A DNA stretch of 64,000 bases from Aliiroseovarius sediminis. Its GTDB lineage: Bacteria; Pseudomonadota; Alphaproteobacteria; Rhodobacterales; Rhodobacteraceae. The notes beneath the pieces were generated by a model, which saw only the letters and a program-made list of their open reading frames with translations, was not told where the DNA came from and ran no database searches. Numbering within the stretch: the stretch's first letter is position 1; each line of letters opens with the position of its first letter. The stretch is from positions 248,001-312,000 of the forward strand of contig NZ_JALBYP010000021.1 of NCBI RefSeq assembly GCF_022678485.1. The letters are read 5' to 3'. A program made the translations under genes and the position numbers. Positions 35,878-45,259 of this stretch are shown piece after piece.

Positions 35878-36408
35878 TCAGTGGCGTTTCCCAAACCACA
35901 TGCGGCGGATCAGGCCGTCTTTCAGCACAAACTGATGATACAGCCAGCCCGCAATATGGGCCAGAATCGTAAGTAGAAGCAACTTTGAGATGACGCCATG
36001 GGCCACCCGCGGTGCCAGATCATCGAAGGTTTGGGGCAGGGGGTCGGCCGACCCGCCAAAGACAATATCGGGCAGCCCCGCGGTTATCGAAATTCCGATG
36101 CCGCTGGCCACCATCAGAAAAACCAACACATAAAGCCCCCAATGCGCGGCCCGTGCGCCGCTGTTCAAAAGTCGGTTGCCCGCATCGGCTTTGGGCGGGT
36201 GCTGTGTTGTCAGCCGAGTACCCAAACGCAAGATCATCAGCGCGCCGATTACCAAGCCCACCGTCATATGGGCGCGCAGGCTGAACATCTTGTCGGGGCT
36301 GTCATTGGGCAGTGCGGCCAACACCTGACTGCCCATAACAAGCGCGCCGATGATCAGTCCGGCAAGAACCCAGTGCAAGGCGGCAAGGGCGGGATGATAG
36401 CGGGTCAT
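35878..36408 (-). CDS. Cytochrome b561 family protein
   Basis: A 176-residue membrane protein with four hydrophobic segments. Histidines that could bind heme occur in YHPALAALHWVLAG (helix 1), LRAHMTVGLVIGALMILR (helix 2), AAHWGLYVLVFLMVASG (helix 3) and LTILAHIAGWLYHQF (helix 4), in line with a di-heme b561. The usual role is electron transfer across the inner membrane, but the partner is unknown. AGGAGCC precedes the ATG. A double palindrome sits about 51-91 bp upstream. Confidence 0.9.
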   Translation of the reverse strand: MTRYHPALAALHWVLAGLIIGALVMGSQVLAALPNDSPDKMFSLRAHMTVGLVIGALMILRLGTRLTTQHPPKADAGNRLLNSGARAAHWGLYVLVFLMVASGIGISITAGLPDIVFGGSADPLPQTFDDLAPRVAHGVISKLLLLTILAHIAGWLYHQFVLKDGLIRRMWFGKRH

Positions 36409-36458
36409 GGTGGCTCCTGTTGATTCGGCGGTCCGAGGATTGGACGATTGGCTGTAAG

Positions 36459-36499
36459 TTGCAGATGCAAGCTACGCGATATTGCTTGCATCTGCAAGC
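36459..36499. promoter_or_regulatory. Paired TTGCA-NN-TGCAA palindromes upstream of the cytochrome b561 gene
   Basis: Site A TTGCAGATGCAA (36459-36470) and site B GCTTGCATCTGCAAGC (36484-36499) share the same core in inverted orientation, with centres 27 bp apart. Together they also form a 12-bp stem, GCAGATGCAAGC/GCTTGCATCTGC. There is no T-run, so an operator pair fits better than a terminator. Confidence 0.6.
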
Positions 36500-36500
36500 T

Positions 36501-36974
36501 TTATGCAGCTACGAAATCACCTCGCTGGGCACCACAGGCGTTGACCAATACGACAGGCGGGGCGGCAAAAACGTGTCGCGGCGTGCCTGCCGCCGCCCAG
36601 ACCTCGCTAAACTCCATCAGGCGTGGATCAAAAAAGGCGCGTACCGGACGGATCAGCCCAACGGGGGACACGCCACCGATGGCAAATCCGGTTTCGGCGC
36701 GGATCAATTGCGCGTCAGCCTTGCCCAACACCTCGCCCACCAAGGCCGAGCCTTTGGCCGCATCCACCTGATTGCCGCCGGCGGTCAGAAACAGGATCAC
36801 ATGGCCGCTGTCTTCGCCGCGAAAAATGATAGATTTCGCGATCTGGTCGACGTGACAACCGACCGCGCGGGCGGCATCTTCTGCGGTGCGGGTGCCTTGT
36901 TCCATCTCGTGTACCGAGGTGTCAATGCCAAGGTCGATCAGGTCGGCCTGCACGCGTTTCAGGCTTTTTGACAT
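36501..36974 (-). CDS. YbaK/EbsC family aminoacyl-tRNA deacylase-like protein
   Basis: A 157-residue protein of the ProX/YbaK editing fold. The conserved lysine is in QIAKSIIFRG, the glycine patch is AGGNQVD, and a family GFAIGGVSPVG follows. Members hydrolyse mischarged aminoacyl-tRNA such as Cys- or Ala-tRNA(Pro). The exact specificity cannot be told here; it is not the INS domain of a ProRS but a free-standing copy. It is divergent from glnE, about 130 bp away. Confidence 0.9.
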   Translation of the reverse strand: MSKSLKRVQADLIDLGIDTSVHEMEQGTRTAEDAARAVGCHVDQIAKSIIFRGEDSGHVILFLTAGGNQVDAAKGSALVGEVLGKADAQLIRAETGFAIGGVSPVGLIRPVRAFFDPRLMEFSEVWAAAGTPRHVFAAPPVVLVNACGAQRGDFVAA

Positions 36975-37105
36975 GGGCGCGTTCCTTTCGTCTGTTTAAC
37001 CCTCGCGACGTTAGCTCATTACGCCACCCGTGCAAGCGCAGCCCGATGTGTCGTAAATCAATGATGCCAGTTGACCCGCCCCGTCGTGCGGCGCAATTTG
37101 CAACC

Positions 37106-39907
37106 ATGAGTCACAGCCCCTTCGCCGCCCGCATTACCCGCACCCCCATCCCGTTCGAGGCCGACCCCGCCGCCGAGATCGACACGCTGTTTGCCGATCA
37201 ACCGGCTGAGGTGCGCGAGGTGCTGGTGGGCACGGCCGGGTGCGCGCCATATCTGAAAGGGTTGATGGAAACACAGGCCGACTGGTTGCGCGACGCCCTA
37301 TCTGCTGCGCCCGAGGATGCGATTGCCAAGGTGCTGGCCAAAGTCACGCCAGAGGCCGACAGCGACAGCGTCCTGCGCGTCACCTTGCGCATCGCCAAGC
37401 AGCGGATCGCCTTGTTGGCGGGGCTGGCCGATCTGGCGGGCGTATATACGCTGGAACAGGTCACGGGCGCGTTGACAGATCTGGCCGACCGCGCCACGGG
37501 TGCGGCGATGCAGTTTCAGGTGGCCCAGGAAATCCGGCGCGGCAAACTGCCCGGCATGACGCAAGACGACATCGCCTCCGCAGGCGGTCTGGTCGCGCTG
37601 GCGATGGGCAAGATGGGCGCGCATGAGCTGAATTACAGCTCGGATATCGACCTGATCATGTTGTTTGACGACAGCAAGTTCGAAGGGTCAGATTTCCACG
37701 ACGCCCGCGCCAGCCACGTCCGCGCCACCCGAAAGATGAGCGCAATGCTGTCCGAGTTGACAGCCGATGGCTATGTCTTTCGGACCGACCTGCGTCTGCG
37801 CCCCGATCCGGCGGTCACGCCCGTCTGTGTGTCGATGGAGGCCGCCGAGCGTTACTATGAAAGCCTTGGCCGCACTTGGGAACGCGCCGCCCACATCAAG
37901 GCCCGGCCCTGCGCGGGGGATATCGCGGCGGGGCAGGCATATCTGACCCGACTGCGCCCCTTTATCTGGCGCAAGCATCTGGACTTTGCCGCCATTCAGG
38001 ACGCCCACGACATGCGCCTGCGCATCCGCGAACATAAGGGACTTCACGGCGATATCACGTTACCCGGACACGATATGAAACTGGGTCGCGGCGGCATTCG
38101 CGAGATCGAGTTCTTCACTCAGACCCGCCAGATCATCGCGGGCGGGCGGGACGAAACCCTGCGGGTGCGCGGCACGGTGGATGGGCTGGCGGCGCTTGCT
38201 GAAAAAGATTGGGTGCCGCAGGACGTGGCGCAGATTTTGACCCGTCATTATCGTGACCATCGCGAGGTCGAACATCGCGTCCAGATGTTACGCGACGCAC
38301 AAACTCATGATTTGCCCTCGACCGACGCAGGCTTTGACCGGCTGGCGCGCATGATGGGGGAAGGCGACACCGCCGCGCTTAAATCCCGCTTGCACGCCGC
38401 ATTAAGCCAGGTTCACAGCGTGACCGAAGGATTCTTTGCCCCTGACGACGACGCCCCCGACAGCCGCGCGCTAACCGAAAACGAGGCCGAAATCGTCAGC
38501 CGCTGGACGACCTATCCCTGCCTGCGGTCAACCCGCGCTGTGCGTATATTCAAACGGTTGAAACCCGAGCTTCTGACCCGTCTGGCCGATGCGCCGAAGC
38601 CTTACGATGCGCTGATCCAGTTTGACGGGTTCCTGAAGCGCCTGCCAGCGGGGGTGCAGTTGTTTTCGTTGTTCGAAGCCAACCCCACGCTGGTGGATCT
38701 GATCGTCGATATCGCCGCCACGGCCCCAGCGCTTGCTGCTTATCTGGGACATAACGCACAGGTGCTGGACGCGGTGATCGGTGGCGGGTTCTTTGAGGAT
38801 TGGCCCGGTGTCACCGCGCTTGAGGTCGAATTGTCCACCCGTTTGACTAAGCTACCTGATTACGAGGCGCGGCTGGACGGAGCCCGGCGGTGGATGAAGG
38901 AATGGCATTTTCGCATCGGTGTCCACCTGCTGCGCGGGCTGATCCCGGCTGGGGAAGCCGGGATGCAATACAGCGATCTGGCCGATGCGGTGATCCGCGC
39001 GCTTTGGCCCGTGGTGGTGGACAACTTCGCCGCCAAACATGGCGTCCCGCCGGGGGCAGGGGCGGCGATCATCGGCATGGGATCCATGGGTGCGCGTACC
39101 CTGACCGCAGCGTCTGATCTGGACCTGATCGTGATCTACGACCCTCGGGGGGAAGAGGCGTCGGAAGGCCGCCGCCCCCTTGCGCCCCGCGCCTATTATG
39201 CGCGCCTGACCCAAGCGTTCCTGACCGCGCTGTCCGCCCCGATGGCCGAAGGGCGGCTCTATGAGGTCGACATGCGCTTGCGACCTTCGGGCCGGCAAGG
39301 GCCGGTTGCAACCTCAATTGACAGTTTCCGCGCCTATCAAAAAGACGAAGCCTGGACATGGGAGCATCTGGCCCTGACCCGCGCCCGCGTCATCACTGGT
39401 TCTGCCAGCGTTGCCACCGCCTTTGATGCCGCCCGCGCTGAGGTCATGAAGTTCGACCGCGACCCGGCGAAGATCTTGGCCGATGTGATCGACATGCGCA
39501 GTCGCATCGCCGAGACCAAGACCGGCGGCGGAACGCTGGACGCCAAACTGGGTGCAGGTCATTTGCAAGACGTCGAGTTGGTTGTGCAAGCGGTGGCGCT
39601 TTTGTCGTCTGACGCCGCACGCGATCCGGCGTCGCAGATTGCCCATGGGGTTGCATCGGGCTGGTTTACCGCCGCGCAGGGCCGCGCAATGGCCGATAGT
39701 CACGACCTGATGTGGCGCCTTCAAGCTGTGTCAAAACTGTTATCGGAAGGCCCGTTGGACCTTGACGCGTTGGGAACCGGCGGGCAGGATTTGCTTTTGC
39801 GTGAAACGGGCGCGAAAACCGGAGAAGCGTTGGTCGAAGAACTGGAAAGCAAAGCTCGCGCCGCAGCCCGTGCCATCGACAAAGTGTTGGCCTCGCCCCC
39901 GGCATGA
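37106..39907 (+). CDS. glnE: Bifunctional glutamine synthetase adenylyltransferase/deadenylase
   Basis: A 933-residue enzyme that adds and removes AMP on glutamine synthetase in response to PII. Two nucleotidyltransferase domains are clear: GKMGAHELNYSSDIDLIMLFDD in the N-terminal half (deadenylating) and GMGSMGARTLTAASDLDLIVIYDP in the C-terminal half (adenylylating). Each is followed by a LRLRP-type strand (RTDLRLRPDP; VDMRLRPSGRQG). The ATG at 37106 gives a family-like N-terminus; the longer frame from 36968 overlaps the ybaK-like gene. There is no obvious ribosome binding site. Confidence 0.97.
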   Translation: MSHSPFAARITRTPIPFEADPAAEIDTLFADQPAEVREVLVGTAGCAPYLKGLMETQADWLRDALSAAPEDAIAKVLAKVTPEADSDSVLRVTLRIAKQRIALLAGLADLAGVYTLEQVTGALTDLADRATGAAMQFQVAQEIRRGKLPGMTQDDIASAGGLVALAMGKMGAHELNYSSDIDLIMLFDDSKFEGSDFHDARASHVRATRKMSAMLSELTADGYVFRTDLRLRPDPAVTPVCVSMEAAERYYESLGRTWERAAHIKARPCAGDIAAGQAYLTRLRPFIWRKHLDFAAIQDAHDMRLRIREHKGLHGDITLPGHDMKLGRGGIREIEFFTQTRQIIAGGRDETLRVRGTVDGLAALAEKDWVPQDVAQILTRHYRDHREVEHRVQMLRDAQTHDLPSTDAGFDRLARMMGEGDTAALKSRLHAALSQVHSVTEGFFAPDDDAPDSRALTENEAEIVSRWTTYPCLRSTRAVRIFKRLKPELLTRLADAPKPYDALIQFDGFLKRLPAGVQLFSLFEANPTLVDLIVDIAATAPALAAYLGHNAQVLDAVIGGGFFEDWPGVTALEVELSTRLTKLPDYEARLDGARRWMKEWHFRIGVHLLRGLIPAGEAGMQYSDLADAVIRALWPVVVDNFAAKHGVPPGAGAAIIGMGSMGARTLTAASDLDLIVIYDPRGEEASEGRRPLAPRAYYARLTQAFLTALSAPMAEGRLYEVDMRLRPSGRQGPVATSIDSFRAYQKDEAWTWEHLALTRARVITGSASVATAFDAARAEVMKFDRDPAKILADVIDMRSRIAETKTGGGTLDAKLGAGHLQDVELVVQAVALLSSDAARDPASQIAHGVASGWFTAAQGRAMADSHDLMWRLQAVSKLLSEGPLDLDALGTGGQDLLLRETGAKTGEALVEELESKARAAARAIDKVLASPPA

Positions 39908-39938
39908 CGACCGCGGTCCAAATAAACAAGGAGCCATC

Positions 39939-40211
39939 ATGACGGACCTCATCACCACCATCGACCCGCGCGGTTTGATCCGCGAAAGCTACCGGATCGA
40001 CGGCATCAGGATCGAGGAATGCCGGTCCATCTTCCTGGACTGGGCGCTGTTCGATGACCACGAAATGACCCAGAGCGACCGGATAAGGGCGCTGTTGGAC
40101 CACTACGGCACCGATGAACCGGATCACCCGATGACGCAAGTGCTGGGGTTGGCGTTGGAAGAGGCAAAGACGCCCAAGCGGCGCGGCGGGCGGAAGGGTC
40201 GGGTGGGGTGA
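39939..40211 (+). CDS. Conserved 90-residue protein of unknown function
   Basis: Unrecognised beyond a general resemblance to small conserved proteins of this order. It has 90 residues, an acidic helical core with EECRSIFLDWALF and SDRIRALLDHY, and a basic tail (KRRGGRKGR). AAGGAG lies 6 bp before the ATG, which supports real translation. It begins 31 bp after glnE on the same strand and may be co-transcribed. Confidence 0.7.
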   Translation: MTDLITTIDPRGLIRESYRIDGIRIEECRSIFLDWALFDDHEMTQSDRIRALLDHYGTDEPDHPMTQVLGLALEEAKTPKRRGGRKGRVG

Positions 40212-40257
40212 TAACGCCGTTTTAGCGCTTACCTGTCCGCTAGCCTCAAGATATCGC

Positions 40258-41193
40258 TTAACCCACGGCTGTCTGTTGTGGGCTGGCCAGTGTACTTGGC
40301 GCTCGTGCAAATACGAAGGCGACAACCAAAGCAACCGCAGCACCTGCGAAGATATCCACGAAATAGTGGCCGCCAAAGACCGGCGTCGATGCGATCATAA
40401 CTACCGTGTATCCAAGCACTGGCAGAAACAGGAATGTGCGGAAATAGGCGGCGCAAAGCAGGATACCTGCGGCCGTGTGAAATGAGGGAAATGTCACGAG
40501 GCCGGGAAGGCGGTTCAGATGCAAAGCGATCGGTCCGGCCTCGGCGCGCAATGTCTGGAAATGCTCAAGATGATAAACGCCCGGCGTCTCGTCAAAATTG
40601 AGATATGCGGCGGGATTGGGAATGTAATGGGCAACTGCGGCAAGGGCCGGCATGGTTGCGCCGAACACGATGCAGATGATCGCTGTTACAAAGAATGTCT
40701 CGGTGAAGTATCGCGCACGGTCAAATCGGGCCATCAATATAAGACCCAGAAGCGCGGCGATGCTGAGGGAAGTCAGCGAGGTGTAACCGCCATCCAGAAT
40801 TTGGATCAACATAGGGCGCTCGTGTACGAATTCAAAATAGGCAAGCCAGTTCAGGCCGAAATAGCGGTCCCATGAGGATAAAACCTCGTCCTGAAAAGGA
40901 AACGGGATCATCATTGTCAGATGGTTTAGAAGGCGCACGTTCAGCCAGACAAGTTTCAGGAAGAACAGTCCTTCCAAGAACGCAATGACAGTTAGGCACA
41001 AACGATTGTCGCCCCAGTGTCTTGCCATCCAGACACTTCCGCAGAACAGCAATCCGAAGAAGAAACACCAAAGAAGGTAGGTGATCAGAACCGATAGATC
41101 GAGCGTTGCGCGGGTTGTCGCAAGCAATATCATGTTCGTGGCGAAAACGATGGCGATCCAAAAGTAAAGCCGCTTGCTGGTTATTCTCAACAT
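40258..41193 (-). CDS. PAP2 superfamily membrane phosphatase or related enzyme
   Basis: A 311-residue protein with several hydrophobic segments. The PAP2 active-site motifs are VTFPSFHTAAG (with PSFH) and FGGHYFVDIFAG (with HxxxD); an upstream K-x6-RP motif is not evident, so it may be a variant such as an inositol-phosphoryl transferase. A substrate cannot be named. The flanking gap at 41194-41336 looks AT-richer than the surroundings and holds no gene. Its direction matches the neighbouring MFS gene. Confidence 0.78.
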   Translation of the reverse strand: MLRITSKRLYFWIAIVFATNMILLATTRATLDLSVLITYLLWCFFFGLLFCGSVWMARHWGDNRLCLTVIAFLEGLFFLKLVWLNVRLLNHLTMMIPFPFQDEVLSSWDRYFGLNWLAYFEFVHERPMLIQILDGGYTSLTSLSIAALLGLILMARFDRARYFTETFFVTAIICIVFGATMPALAAVAHYIPNPAAYLNFDETPGVYHLEHFQTLRAEAGPIALHLNRLPGLVTFPSFHTAAGILLCAAYFRTFLFLPVLGYTVVMIASTPVFGGHYFVDIFAGAAVALVVAFVFARAPSTLASPQQTAVG

Positions 41194-41336
41194 CAGATAC
41201 TATTCTTATATCAATGGCTTACCTGACGAAACTGACTCGACTTTACCGCAGTTTTTCTCTCAACTCATGGTCCAAGTTGGGCGTCGTGTATTCAGTTCAT
41301 GCTTATTCGCGTGATAACACTTTTGTCAACGGTCTC

Positions 41337-42569
41337 TCACGCCACATCATCCTGCGGGCGTAACATGAGCCAGATCAGCGACGCACCGGCCAAGGCCAGA
41401 AACGGTACCATGGCGATGTTGACGGCGTTCCAGCCCTCGACCGTCGATCCGCCCGAGCAGTTCATCAGACCGCCCGAGGCCAGAGATGCGATGGTCACAC
41501 AGCCGAAAACGATCATGTCGTTCATGCCTTGTACGCGGCCGCGTTCCTCGGGCGCGTGTGCGCCTGCCAGCATCGAGGTCGCGCCGATGAAGCCGAAATT
41601 CCAGCCGATGCCAAGAAGGATCAGGGCGATGAAGAAGTTTTCTAACTCGACGCCTTGCAGGGCGACGACGCCCGCCAGCCCCAGGATTGCCAGCCCGGTG
41701 GCGATTACCTTGCGGGTGCCGAAACGGGCGATCAGATGGCCGGTGAAAAAGCTGGGTACGAACATGGCCAAAACGTGCGCGGTGACGACATTGCCAGCCA
41801 TATCGGTTTCAAACCCGCAACCGACCACCGCCAGGGGGGTCGAGGTCATGACAAGATTCATAAGCGCGTAAGATACCATCCCGCAGATGATTGCGACAGC
41901 AATCACCGGGTCGCGCAAAAGCTCGCGCCGGGTGCGGCCTCTGGGATCGTCTGCATGTGGTTTGGGCGGTTTGGGGATGTCCAATGCCAGAAACAGGAAT
42001 GATCCCAAGAAGTTGATGACAATGATTGTCAGGTAGGCACCCAGAAACGGCACAACCATCGCATCATTTGTCGCGTTGAACAGTTGCGGGCCAATAACCG
42101 CTGACGCAAGCCCGCCTGCCATCACATAGGAGATCGCCTTGGGCCGAAACTCGGCCGAGGCCGTATCGGCAGCCGCAAAGCGATAAAATCCCTGCGCGGA
42201 TTGATACAGGCCCATCAGGAACGAACCGATCAGGAAGATGCCGAAATCCGCCTGAGTCAGAGCGTAGGCACTGATCGCAGCCCCCGTCGAGCCGCCTGCG
42301 GTGCCCAACCAGAAGCCCACGCGGCGACCGTAGGTCTGCATGACCCAAGCCACGGGGTTGGCAAACACCATCGACCCGCCGACCATCAGCGAAATTGGAA
42401 GTGTCGCCCAGCACGGGTTGGACGCCAGCGATTGCCCCGCCAACCCGGCCATGGTGAAAATCATTGGCATTTGCGCGCCCAGAAGCGCCTGTGCCAGCAC
42501 AAGTATGGTCACGTTGCGCTTGGCGCGGGCGTGGTCGGCTGGGGCGGGGGATGGGATCGCGTCACTCAT
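41337..42569 (-). CDS. MFS transporter (second)
   Basis: A 410-residue protein with about twelve hydrophobic segments; the first half carries a basic loop TYGRRVGFWLG after helix 2 that fits the MFS signature. The C-terminal half shows RFGTRKVIATGLAILG, and a late Gly-rich GIGWNFGFIGATSMLAG. Substrate unknown. The start is taken as the ATG at 42569; an alternative start lies at 42626. A CGGATATCCG palindrome lies only a few bases upstream of the ATG. Confidence 0.85.
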   Translation of the reverse strand: MSDAIPSPAPADHARAKRNVTILVLAQALLGAQMPMIFTMAGLAGQSLASNPCWATLPISLMVGGSMVFANPVAWVMQTYGRRVGFWLGTAGGSTGAAISAYALTQADFGIFLIGSFLMGLYQSAQGFYRFAAADTASAEFRPKAISYVMAGGLASAVIGPQLFNATNDAMVVPFLGAYLTIIVINFLGSFLFLALDIPKPPKPHADDPRGRTRRELLRDPVIAVAIICGMVSYALMNLVMTSTPLAVVGCGFETDMAGNVVTAHVLAMFVPSFFTGHLIARFGTRKVIATGLAILGLAGVVALQGVELENFFIALILLGIGWNFGFIGATSMLAGAHAPEERGRVQGMNDMIVFGCVTIASLASGGLMNCSGGSTVEGWNAVNIAMVPFLALAGASLIWLMLRPQDDVA

Positions 42570-42677
42570 GCGGATATCCGTATATGTGACGTGAGGATTT
42601 GACCAGATGGAAAAGTCCAGCCGCAACGTGGCATTGGATTGGCCATCAGGTTGCGTTCACCTCGCGGGGTGTGGGTG

Positions 42678-43547
42678 TCAAAGATCCTCGGCCGGGCGGC
42701 CAAGGTTCAGCGGATCAGCGTTGCGCGGGGCTTGTCCTGCGGCCATCGCCTGCCAGTCCAGCGCCTGACGCATCAGAACGGCCCGGCCCACGCAGATGAT
42801 TGCGGGCGCACCGATCCCGTCGCGTGCTGCATCCTCGACACAGGTGGCAAGGGTGGTTTCCAGCACGTGCTGATCGTCTGTCGTGGCGTTGGCGGCGATT
42901 GCGACAGGCTCATCGGGCGTGCGTCCGGCCTTCATCAGCGCGGAGCGAATCCGGTCCAGATGCTTCATGCCCATATAGATCACGATCACCTGTGACCCAC
43001 GCGCGATTGCGCCCCAATCCAGCCCGCCCGGCGTGTTACCGGAATGGTCGTGGCCGGTCACGAAAGTGACCGCCTGATTGACGTCGCGGTGGGTGACGGG
43101 AATGCCCGCATAGGCCAGTCCACCAATCCCGGCCGAGATGCCGGGGATGATGCGGATCGGCACGCCGTGTTGCACAAGGCTTTGCCCTTCCTCGCCACCA
43201 CGGCCAAAGACGAAAGGATCGCCGCCTTTCAGGCGCAGCACCTTGCGACCCGCGCGCGCAAGATCAATCAATTGAAGCGAGATGTCGCGTTGTTTGGCTG
43301 ATGGCTGCCCGCCGCGTTTCCCCGCACGGATGACCTCGGCGTTCGGATTGGCCCAACCTAGGATTTCCGGCGCAACCAGCGCGTCATGCACAATGACATC
43401 TGCCTGCGCCAGCGCGTTGATGGCGTGCAAGGTCAACAGCCCTGGATCGCCGGGCCCGGCACCACACAGCCAGACCCAACCGGGCTGCATCTGCGGCCAG
43501 TCACGGCCCGGCAAAGGGGGCGGGGTAAAGGGGGGCGAGTCGATCAT
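42678..43547 (-). CDS. cobA: Uroporphyrinogen-III C-methyltransferase
   Basis: A 289-residue SAM-dependent enzyme that makes precorrin-2, the entry to siroheme and cobalamin. The N-terminal GAGPGDPGLLTLHAINAL and LRLKGGDPFVFGRGGEE are diagnostic, followed by GIPVTHRDVNQAVTF. It starts at the ATG at 43547 and is divergent from cobK, with which it shares a 366-bp spacer. Together with cobK, cobS and cobT, it shows that this replicon holds at least parts of the B12 pathway. Confidence 0.96.
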   Translation of the reverse strand: MIDSPPFTPPPLPGRDWPQMQPGWVWLCGAGPGDPGLLTLHAINALAQADVIVHDALVAPEILGWANPNAEVIRAGKRGGQPSAKQRDISLQLIDLARAGRKVLRLKGGDPFVFGRGGEEGQSLVQHGVPIRIIPGISAGIGGLAYAGIPVTHRDVNQAVTFVTGHDHSGNTPGGLDWGAIARGSQVIVIYMGMKHLDRIRSALMKAGRTPDEPVAIAANATTDDQHVLETTLATCVEDAARDGIGAPAIICVGRAVLMRQALDWQAMAAGQAPRNADPLNLGRPAEDL

Positions 43548-43913
43548 GTCTTCTTATGCACCGGGCGCCTGACGGCGAAAAGCGCCTAATCGCGAAAATG
43601 GTGACCGGGTCTGCTGCGCTGCAGGCGCTTTCTGGCCTATGGAATGACACTATACTTGATACCGGGGGCTATTCTGGGGAATTTGTTGATGGACGGTCAG
43701 CTTATCGTCGGCTTTTGATCTGGTTCGCGCATATTCGCAGAGGTATTGGTATTGTGATAGGGCAGTCCCGACAGTATCGAGGTTCGGTTGTACGAGAATG
43801 AATAACGGACCCCAACAGATTGATATGCCTCGGCAAAGCACATTGGCGCGGTGTGGCGGTTTGCCGGCCTGTCGAATGATGAACCAAAAGGGCGCGGTCA
43901 TCGCGCGGTTGAC
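43548..43913. other. Spacer between cobA and cobK
   Basis: No gene or clear riboswitch was recognised. A reading frame of about 80 codons (43556-43801) has no supporting features. A cobalamin riboswitch core was looked for and not seen. Confidence 0.5.
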
Positions 43914-44645
43914 GTGAAGACCTTGCTTCTGGCTGGCACGCCCGAAGCCCGGGCCATCGCCGACCGGCTTGCCTCGGACGGCGCGCAGGCGGTGGCGTCA
44001 CTTGTCGGGGTCGATAATGCGTCCCGTACGTTTCCCATTCCGACCCGGCGCGGGGGGTTCGGGGGCGAGGTCTCGCACGAACGGTTTTTACGTGATGGCG
44101 GGTTTGATGCGGTGATCGACGCAACACCGCCGTTTTCCGCTAAGATTTCCGCCCGAAGCTTTGCGATTGCGCGCCGCCTGAAGCTGCCATACCTGCGCGT
44201 TTTGCGCCCTATGTGGCAGGCGCAGGATGGCGATTTGTGGCACAGCGCCGCGTCCGAAGCGGACATCGCCAAGCTGATCCCCAAGAAAGCGCGGGTATTT
44301 TTGTCGACCGAGGCCGCAGCCCTGGACAAATGGGCCGACCTAGCGTCGGGGCGCACGCTGTTTTGTCGTCGCGCAGATCGCACCGATGAGCCCTTTCCCT
44401 TTGACGGTGGCTGGATTATCGGGCAGCCGCCCTTCGTGCTCGCTTATGAATTGCGGCTCTTAAAAACATATTCTATTGAATGGGTTGTGAGCAAAAATTC
44501 AGGTGGTCCAGCGCGGGCGATCCTTGACGCAGCGCGTGCCTTGGGGCGACCTGTGGCGTTGCTGGATCGCCCTGTAATGATGGATTGCGACCATGCCCAA
44601 ACCGTGCAAGAGGCCCTGACATGGTTGTCCAGACAGAGCGCCTGA
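43914..44645 (+). CDS. cobK: Precorrin-6A reductase
   Basis: A 243-residue protein that resembles CobK/CbiJ, the NADPH-dependent reduction step of cobalamin synthesis. The family N-terminus LLLAGTPEARAIADRL is present, as is a central PPFSAKISARSFAIARRLKLP segment and VVSKNSGG near the C-terminus. The GTG at 43914 is taken as start; it lacks a strong ribosome binding site. Its final 25 bases overlap the start of the glycosylase gene, which suggests coupled translation. Confidence 0.85.
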   Translation: MKTLLLAGTPEARAIADRLASDGAQAVASLVGVDNASRTFPIPTRRGGFGGEVSHERFLRDGGFDAVIDATPPFSAKISARSFAIARRLKLPYLRVLRPMWQAQDGDLWHSAASEADIAKLIPKKARVFLSTEAAALDKWADLASGRTLFCRRADRTDEPFPFDGGWIIGQPPFVLAYELRLLKTYSIEWVVSKNSGGPARAILDAARALGRPVALLDRPVMMDCDHAQTVQEALTWLSRQSA

Positions 44646-45259
44646 TTCACGGGTCTGCCTGCCTTGCGGAAGGCGCGGATTGGCTATGCGCAACCGAACC
44701 TCGGTTCGCGACGGTCATGAATCAGATCGACGATATCCCGCTTCGCCTTCGTGACGACGGGTTCGCCGCGCTTCTTTTTGCAATCGTGGGTCAACAGGTC
44801 TCGACCGCGTCGGCGGCAGCGATCTGGGCGCGGGTCGAGGGTGCGGGGATGACCACGCCCGCCGCCGTTGCAGACGCCCAGCCTGAGGATCTGGCCGCGT
44901 TGGGCCTGTCGCGACCCAAGGTCCGCTATGCGCAGGCATTGGCTGGGGCAGGGCTGGATTACCCCGCGCTGCGGTGCGCGCCGTCCGATCAGGTGATCGC
45001 CACCCTGACCGCTGTACCGGGCATCGGATCTTGGACCGCCGAGATCTATGCCCTGTTCGCCTTGGCCCGCGCCGACATCTTCCCAGCAGGCGATCTTGCC
45101 CTGCAAGAGGCCACGCGCCTGCTGTTTGACCTGCCCGACCGCCCCAATGATCCGGCGATGCGCGCCCTTGCTGCGCCGTGGTCGCCGTGGAGGGGCGTTG
45201 CGGCCCGGCTTCTATGGGCCTATTACCGGGTGGAAAAGCAACGCGAAGGGATCCGCTGA
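44621..45259 (+). CDS. DNA-3-methyladenine glycosylase (AlkA-like HhH-GPD)
   Basis: A 212-residue base-excision repair enzyme. The helix-hairpin-helix and glycine/proline-Asp motif is VPGIGSWTAEIYALF followed by the catalytic Asp in RADIFPAGD. Upstream, ALLFAIVGQQVSTASA fits the family. The start at 44621 overlaps the last 25 bases of cobK and the stop overlaps the esterase ATG in a TGATG, so all three are probably translated as one unit. Confidence 0.93.
   Translation: MVVQTERLIHGSACLAEGADWLCATEPRFATVMNQIDDIPLRLRDDGFAALLFAIVGQQVSTASAAAIWARVEGAGMTTPAAVADAQPEDLAALGLSRPKVRYAQALAGAGLDYPALRCAPSDQVIATLTAVPGIGSWTAEIYALFALARADIFPAGDLALQEATRLLFDLPDRPNDPAMRALAAPWSPWRGVAARLLWAYYRVEKQREGIR

Noticed and set aside
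43556-43801. An 81-codon frame between cobA and cobK
   Set aside because: No ribosome binding site and no resemblance to known proteins; regarded as chance.
43548-43913. Cobalamin riboswitch in the cobA-cobK spacer
   Set aside because: The conserved B12-box core was not found on either strand.
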